Below the pieces are notes generated by a model. It was not told where the DNA came from, searched no databases, and worked only from the letters and a program-made list of their open reading frames with translations. From Bacillota bacterium (GTDB taxonomy: Bacteria > Bacillota > Clostridia > Acetivibrionales > DSM-1351), in assembly GCA_023412275.1 (NCBI GenBank), contig JAEYNY010000209.1, positions 1 through 10,488 on the forward strand: DNA of 10,488 nt, given 5' to 3'. Made by a program: the position numbers and the translations under genes. Of the stretch, positions 6,205 through 10,488 are shown one piece after another; the first letter of the stretch is position 1; every line of letters begins with the position of its first letter.

Positions 6205-8049
6205 ATGAGTGTTAAACTGTCGGATGCGTTATTGAAGAGTGTTGAGAAACCATCTAGATATACCGGTAATGAATGGAACAGCGTCATAAAGGACCCTAAA
6301 AGTGTTGATATACGTTTCGCATTTTGTTTTCCCGACTCTTACGAAGTAGGCATGTCCCATCTGGGTATGAAAATACTATACCACTTGTTAAATGAAAGAA
6401 ATGACTGTTACTGTGAAAGAGTATTTGCCCCATGGACGGATATGGAAGAAAAAATGAGGCAGAACAATATTCCGCTATATGGTCTTGAATCTAAGGACCC
6501 AATCAAGGATTTTGATTTTGTAGGCTTTACACTTCAATATGAGATGAGTTTTACAAATATAATAAATATGCTTGATTTGGCAGGTATACCTCTGACCTCG
6601 GACAAAAGAAGTGACAGTGATTCATTTGTTTGTGCGGGAGGCCCTTGTGCATATAATCCTGAACCTTTAGCTGACATTATTGACTTTTTTATGATGGGTG
6701 AAGGCGAAGAAATAATCAATGAAGTAATGGATGCATATGCAAAGTGGAAAGGAACAGGGCGTTCAAGACAGGAATTCCTTGAAGATATAGTCAAAATAGA
6801 AGGTATATATGTACCGGTATTTTATGATGTTTCATATAATGAGGATGGTACTATAAGAAGCTTTGAGCCTAAAAAGCCGGATTATCCCGTAAAAATAAAA
6901 AAGAGAATAATTAAAGATATGGACAAGGCTTATTTTCCTGAAAAAATAATAGTTCCATATACTGATATAGTACATGACAGAATAATGCTTGAGGTATTCA
7001 GAGGTTGTACAAGAGGATGCAGATTCTGTCAGGCAGGATTTATATACAGACCTGTACGTGAAAAGAGTCACAAGAGATTACTTGAGCTAGCTAACAAGCT
7101 TGAGGAAAGCTCAGGATATGAGGAAATTTCCCTGACCTCACTTAGTACAAGTGATTATACAGAGCTTCACGAACTGACAACCGGGTTGCTTGATGAAATG
7201 GAAGATAAAAAAGTAAATTTATCTTTGCCATCACTAAGAATTGACTCATTCTCACTGGATTTAATGGAAAAAGCCCAGAAGGTAAGAAAAAGCGGACTTA
7301 CATTTGCTCCGGAAGCGGGAACTCAGAGACTAAGAGATGTAATTAACAAGGGTGTAACTGAAGAGGACTTGTTAAACGCGGTATCTATGGCATTCAATGG
7401 CGGATGGAACGGTGTGAAACTGTATTTTATGCTTGGACTTCCTACAGAGACAATGGAAGATGTTGAAGGAATTGCAGATTTGGCTTACAAGGTGGTAAAT
7501 GCTTATAAAAACGTTCCAAGGGAAAAGAAAGGAAAATTCCTAAACGTTACCGTAAGTACATCATCCTTTGTACCAAAGGCCTTTACTCCATTTCAATGGG
7601 AGCCACAGGACAGCAGAGAAAATCTCAATGAAAAGCAGATGCTTTTAAAAAGTAAGATTCGTTCCAAACAGATTACTTATAACTATCATGAAAATAGACT
7701 CAGCCTTCTGGAAGCCGTGTTCGCCAGAGGAGACAGAAAGACCTGTAAGGTGCTTCTGAAAGCTTGGGAGATGGGTTGCAAATTTGACAGCTGGGGTGAA
7801 CACTTCAAGTTTGACGTATGGATGAAAGCTTTTGAAGAATGTGGCGTGGACCCATATTTTTATGCAACTCGAAAGAGAGATTATGATGAGTTGCTGCCTT
7901 GGGATCATATTGATATAGGAGTTTCCAAGAAATATCTTATAAACGAATCAAAAAAGGCACTGGAAGAAAAAATTACGCCCAATTGCCGTGTAAACTGCGG
8001 CGGCTGCGGTGCTACAATATTTGATAGTGGTATTTGTGGAGGTAATTAA
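6205..8049 (+). CDS. B12-binding-type radical SAM protein, TIGR03960 family
   Basis: A 614-residue radical SAM protein. The [4Fe-4S]/SAM motif is Cys268-x3-Cys272-x2-Cys275 in GCTRGCRFC, followed by QAGFIYRPVREKS, a signature I associate with the TIGR03960 family. Residues 30-180 resemble the cobalamin-binding-like N-terminal domain of such enzymes (YEVGMSHLGMKILYHLL), but I see no canonical DxHxxG cobalamin loop. The radical SAM barrel spans about 255-460. The last 22 residues hold four cysteines (594, 598, 601 and 611), which could bind a second cluster or zinc. The reaction and substrate are not established as far as I know. The partner DUF2344 gene starts 2 bases after this stop codon, and RNase G follows, so an RNA- or ribosome-related job is an inference from context. 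A GGAGG site lies 5 bases before the ATG. The length is normal for the unfused form. Confidence 0.93.
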   Translation: MSVKLSDALLKSVEKPSRYTGNEWNSVIKDPKSVDIRFAFCFPDSYEVGMSHLGMKILYHLLNERNDCYCERVFAPWTDMEEKMRQNNIPLYGLESKDPIKDFDFVGFTLQYEMSFTNIINMLDLAGIPLTSDKRSDSDSFVCAGGPCAYNPEPLADIIDFFMMGEGEEIINEVMDAYAKWKGTGRSRQEFLEDIVKIEGIYVPVFYDVSYNEDGTIRSFEPKKPDYPVKIKKRIIKDMDKAYFPEKIIVPYTDIVHDRIMLEVFRGCTRGCRFCQAGFIYRPVREKSHKRLLELANKLEESSGYEEISLTSLSTSDYTELHELTTGLLDEMEDKKVNLSLPSLRIDSFSLDLMEKAQKVRKSGLTFAPEAGTQRLRDVINKGVTEEDLLNAVSMAFNGGWNGVKLYFMLGLPTETMEDVEGIADLAYKVVNAYKNVPREKKGKFLNVTVSTSSFVPKAFTPFQWEPQDSRENLNEKQMLLKSKIRSKQITYNYHENRLSLLEAVFARGDRKTCKVLLKAWEMGCKFDSWGEHFKFDVWMKAFEECGVDPYFYATRKRDYDELLPWDHIDIGVSKKYLINESKKALEEKITPNCRVNCGGCGATIFDSGICGGN

Positions 8050-8050
8050 A

Positions 8051-8758
8051 TTGAGTATTATACGTGTAAAGTTCAAACGTGGCGATGAAGTCAAATTCAT
8101 TTCACACCTTGACCTCATGAAGGTATTTGAAAGAGCTATAAGAAGGGCAAGACTTCCCATAGCCTATTCACAGGGCTTTAATCCTCACCCGGGTATGGTT
8201 TTTGGTCTGCCCTTGGGAGTGGGAGTTACTAGTGAAGCAGAGTACGGTGATTTTGAAATTACCGATGATGAAATGCCAGCCCAGGAGTTTGCAGACAGGC
8301 TGAATTTACAGCTTCCTAAAGGAATTGAAGTTTTGGCTGCTAAAAAGAAGGTGTCCAAACAAAATATAATGGCTACTATAGCTGCATCCGAGTATATTGT
8401 AGTTGTAGGTACTCCCGCAGAATGTAACCAAAAGACCCTGAAAACCTCTATTGACAAATATTTATCACAAAATGAAATTGTCATTAAGAAAAGAACAAAA
8501 AATGGGGTAAAGGATACCGATATCAGAGGTATGATATTCGATTTGAATTTCGAGCTTCAGCCTTGTGGAAACTTCAACATAATTAGATTTACGGCTCTTG
8601 TTAGTGCCGGAAGTAAAGCGAATTTAAAGCCCGACCTTCTGATTGAGTCTCTGTGCGGATATCTCGGATTTGAATGTGAGATTGACAGGATTCACAGAAC
8701 AAAGCTTTTTGTAAGGTCTGAGGATCAGCTTCTGGACCCTATGGAAGAAGTAGTTTGA
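8051..8758 (+). CDS. Radical SAM-linked protein, DUF2344 / TIGR03936 family
   Basis: A 235-residue soluble protein with the conserved N-terminal block of the family: VKFKRGDEVKFISHLDLMK (His19 and Asp21 in SHLDL), then YSQGFNPHP (39-47) and LPLGVGVTSEAEY. This family is known as a partner, or C-terminal fusion, of TIGR03960-type radical SAM proteins; its biochemical role is unknown. The start is the TTG at 8051, because GGAGGT (8038-8043), which lies inside the last codons of the radical SAM gene, is exactly 7 bases before it. Upstream extension in frame to 8009 would run inside that gene and add residues that look nothing like the family. The single-base gap and embedded ribosome binding site imply translational coupling with the enzyme, consistent with a complex made in fixed ratio. 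The C-terminal half is less conserved and has no recognisable motif. Confidence 0.9.
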   Translation: MSIIRVKFKRGDEVKFISHLDLMKVFERAIRRARLPIAYSQGFNPHPGMVFGLPLGVGVTSEAEYGDFEITDDEMPAQEFADRLNLQLPKGIEVLAAKKKVSKQNIMATIAASEYIVVVGTPAECNQKTLKTSIDKYLSQNEIVIKKRTKNGVKDTDIRGMIFDLNFELQPCGNFNIIRFTALVSAGSKANLKPDLLIESLCGYLGFECEIDRIHRTKLFVRSEDQLLDPMEEVV

Positions 8759-8767
8759 GGTGATTAG

Positions 8768-10252
8768 ATGGTTAATGAGATTATAGTAGATGTTAGTCCG
8801 GGTGAAATCAGAGTTGGTATTCTGGAAGATAAGGAACTGGCTGAAATTCATATAGAAAGAACAAATCATCAAGGGCTGGTGGGCAACATATACAGGGGAA
8901 AAGTAAGTAGTGTGCTACCCGGTATGCAGGCCGCCTTTATCGATATCGGATATGAAAAAAACGCATTTTTGTATGTGGGTGATGCCATTCCCAAAAAAGA
9001 ATACTCCGATGATGAAACAGATGTCTCCAGTAACTACGAAGAATATAATATTACTGATATCCTCAAAGTAGGACAGGAGATAACGGTGCAGGTTATAAAA
9101 GAACCTATTGGCACAAAGGGCCCCAGGGTTTCAACTCATATAACTTTACCGGGAAGAAACCTTGTTTTACTACCAAATGCAGATTACATCGGGATATCCC
9201 GAAGGATCGAAAACGATGCGGAAAGGCAGAAACTAAAGAAAATAGCCGAAAAACTAAAGCCCCAAAACATGGGGTTAATTGTTAGAACCGTATCTGAGGG
9301 AAAAGAAGAATCTGACTTTGTAGAGGATGTTTCTTTCCTTTTAAAGCTTTGGGCAAAAATAAAGGAAAGTGAAAATAAAGGCCCTGTACCAAGGTGTATC
9401 CACAAAGATATAAACCTTATATACAGGTCAGTGAGAGATTTGTTCACATGGGATGTAAACAAATTTATCATAAACAATGAGAAAGAGTACTTAAAAGTAC
9501 TTGAACTAGTCGAAATGATATCTCCACTGCTCAAAAGCAGAGTAGAACTGTTTCAGAAGGATTACAAGATTTTTGACTACTACCAGATAGAAACAAAAAT
9601 CGAGCGTGCTTTATCCAGGAAGATATGGCTCAAATGCGGTGGTTATATAATTATAGACAAAACTGAGGCTCTCACCGTAATTGATGTTAATACAGGCAAG
9701 TTTGTAGGAGAGAGTAACCTTGAGGAAACAGTACTTAAAACCAATGTTGAAGCAACAAGAGAGATAGCAAAACAGCTTCGACTTAGAGACATAGGCGGTA
9801 TTGTAATAATAGATTTTATTGACATGAACAACTCCGAACATCAGCAATTGGTATTGGATTCTCTAAAACAAAGTTTAAAGAGTGATAGAACAAAGACAAT
9901 AGTACTGGGTATGACAGAACTTGGCTTAGTTGAGATGACCAGAAAGAAGATTAGGCAGGAGCTGTCAACCGTTATGAGCTGCGATTGCCCTGTATGCGAT
10001 GGAGCAGGGAGAGTTTATACCGGGGAAACCAATGCAATGAATATACTCAGAGAGGTACGGGAGCATATGAATTGTACATCTGCAAAGAGATTTAAGCTGG
10101 AAGTACATCCTACCGTGGCTCCTGTTATTGAAGATAATATCGAAAGACTCGTAAAGGAATTTATGGGGAATAAGGATAAAAAAGTAAAAGTTACTGCCGT
10201 AAATGATATAAGACCCGCAGGCTATAGAATTAAAGACATTGACATGGATTAG
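8768..10252 (+). CDS. rng: Ribonuclease G (RNase E/G family)
   Basis: A 494-residue endoribonuclease, the usual length for RNase G without the RNase E degradosome tail. An S1 RNA-binding domain occupies about residues 38-125 (GNIYRGKVSSVLPGMQAAFIDIG). The catalytic DNase I-like region keeps both magnesium ligands, Asp306 in VIDVNTGKFVG and Asp349 in IIDFIDM. Cys407-Pro-Val-Cys410 is the zinc-link that dimerises the enzyme. The family cleaves single-stranded AU-rich RNA, prefers 5' monophosphate ends, and trims 16S rRNA and decays mRNA. GAGGTG (8757-8762) overlaps the DUF2344 stop codon and sits 5 bases before the ATG, so translation is coupled to the genes upstream. The last codons contain the -35 element of the rplU promoter. 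Identification is secure. Confidence 0.97.
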   Translation: MVNEIIVDVSPGEIRVGILEDKELAEIHIERTNHQGLVGNIYRGKVSSVLPGMQAAFIDIGYEKNAFLYVGDAIPKKEYSDDETDVSSNYEEYNITDILKVGQEITVQVIKEPIGTKGPRVSTHITLPGRNLVLLPNADYIGISRRIENDAERQKLKKIAEKLKPQNMGLIVRTVSEGKEESDFVEDVSFLLKLWAKIKESENKGPVPRCIHKDINLIYRSVRDLFTWDVNKFIINNEKEYLKVLELVEMISPLLKSRVELFQKDYKIFDYYQIETKIERALSRKIWLKCGGYIIIDKTEALTVIDVNTGKFVGESNLEETVLKTNVEATREIAKQLRLRDIGGIVIIDFIDMNNSEHQQLVLDSLKQSLKSDRTKTIVLGMTELGLVEMTRKKIRQELSTVMSCDCPVCDGAGRVYTGETNAMNILREVREHMNCTSAKRFKLEVHPTVAPVIEDNIERLVKEFMGNKDKKVKVTAVNDIRPAGYRIKDIDMD

Positions 10253-10267
10253 TCCTTGTGCTAAAAT
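10239..10267 (+). promoter_or_regulatory. Near-consensus promoter of rplU
   Basis: A perfect TTGACA (10239-10244) and TAAAAT (10262-10267) are 17 bases apart, with TGC (10259-10261) forming an extended -10. The -35 lies inside the last codons of rng. Initiation would be near 10273-10275, which coincides with the base of the first leader hairpin. Confidence 0.8.
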
Positions 10268-10272
10268 ATATC

Positions 10273-10390
10273 GGTAGCCGCACGGCCAAGGCTCCCTAAA
10301 TATAATTCAATTGAATTATTGCCTGTGATGAATACTCCTGTTGATGTAGTATATACGTCATAAAGCCGGCGAGATTGATATTAGGAGGTG
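10273..10390 (+). promoter_or_regulatory. rplU (L21) mRNA leader, structured, probably autoregulatory
   Basis: About 120 bases separate the promoter from the rplU start codon and are rich in possible stems. Hairpin 1 is GGTAGCC (10273-10279) with GGCTCCC (10290-10296), one mismatch. Hairpin 2 is the perfect 18-base palindrome at 10302-10319. Hairpin 3 is TGATGTA (10342-10348) with TACGTCA (10354-10360). CTCCT (10335-10339) can pair with AGGAG of the ribosome binding site (10383-10387), and CGGC in the loop of hairpin 1 (10283-10286) can pair with GCCG (10365-10368). An L21 leader family is known in Firmicutes; I assign this by position and structure, not by a model match. Confidence 0.6.
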
Positions 10391-10395
10391 TATAT

Positions 10396-10488
10396 ATGTA
10401 CGCAATTATAATGACTGGTGGAAAACAGTACAAAGTTCAGGAAGGCGATGTAGTTTTCATAGAAAAGCTCGCTGCTGAAGAAGGATCT
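10396..10488 (+). CDS. rplU: 50S ribosomal protein L21, partial (first 31 codons)
   Basis: The window ends inside this gene. The visible start, MYAIIMTGGKQYKVQEGDVV, is the characteristic L21 N-terminus, including the conserved GGKQY; the full protein is normally about 103 residues. L21 binds 23S rRNA in the large subunit. AGGAGGTG (10383-10390), a near-perfect ribosome binding site, lies 5 bases before the ATG. In Firmicutes the next genes are normally the Prp protease and rpmA (L27), which would lie beyond the window. Its own strong promoter makes its expression largely independent of the upstream rng operon, although read-through is possible because I see no terminator between them. Confidence 0.97.
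   Translation, partial: MYAIIMTGGKQYKVQEGDVVFIEKLAAEEGS

Noticed and set aside
8009..8050. ATG start for the DUF2344 gene inside the radical SAM gene
   Set aside because: The extra residues do not resemble the family, and a GGAGGT site is ideally placed for the TTG at 8051.
1..10488. CRISPR arrays, insertion sequences, prophage or toxin-antitoxin modules
   Set aside because: No regularly spaced direct repeats, transposase or integrase-like reading frames, or small paired genes were seen on either strand.

Overview
The window reads as chromosomal DNA of a low-GC Gram-positive anaerobe of the class Clostridia. The evidence is the AT-rich intergenic DNA, the strong GGAGG-type ribosome binding sites, the sigma-A-like promoters, a radical SAM / DUF2344 / RNase G / L21 gene order that I recall from clostridial genomes, and a PilZ protein of the Gram-positive YcgR type. 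A Ruminiclostridium-like (cellulolytic clostridium) source is my guess from protein style and cannot be proved from the sequence alone. There are no phage, IS, CRISPR or toxin-antitoxin signatures. It looks like core genome with a few less-studied genes.

Layout. Positions 1-450: ribosomal protein L20 (rplT, probably the end of an infC-rpmI-rplT operon lying upstream) and its intrinsic terminator. 494-1693: a Y-family DNA polymerase (DinB type) on the + strand, directly abutting a convergent PilZ c-di-GMP receptor gene (1694-2404, - strand). 2405-2589: a divergent control region with a good promoter and a dyad for the next gene. 2590-3381: a PlsC-type acyltransferase. 3444-3519: tRNA-Pro(CGG) with its own candidate promoter and a strong terminator. 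3563-5917 (- strand): a MacB-like ABC transporter with ATPase and FtsX-type permease fused in one chain. 5918-6204: a 287-base divergent control region, the longest gene-free stretch here, with candidate promoters in both directions and a structured, U8-tailed leader before the next operon. 6205-10252: a three-gene operon of a B12-binding-type radical SAM protein (TIGR03960 family), its partner DUF2344 protein (TIGR03936 family) and ribonuclease G (rng). 10239-10395: a near-consensus promoter and the structured leader of rplU. 10396-end: the first 31 codons of ribosomal protein L21 (rplU). No gene-free stretch exceeds 300 bases.

How the parts work together. The right-hand part is an RNA/ribosome neighbourhood: RNase G (rRNA and mRNA processing) is co-transcribed with a radical SAM enzyme and its linked partner of unknown substrate, directly upstream of L21. 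That operon is the best candidate for an undescribed function. The left-hand part is a set of single-gene transcription units (DNA damage tolerance, c-di-GMP response, lipid synthesis, a tRNA, an exporter) with little functional linkage. Several start codons were chosen by Shine-Dalgarno position: dinB at 494, the acyltransferase at 2590, and DUF2344 at a TTG at 8051.
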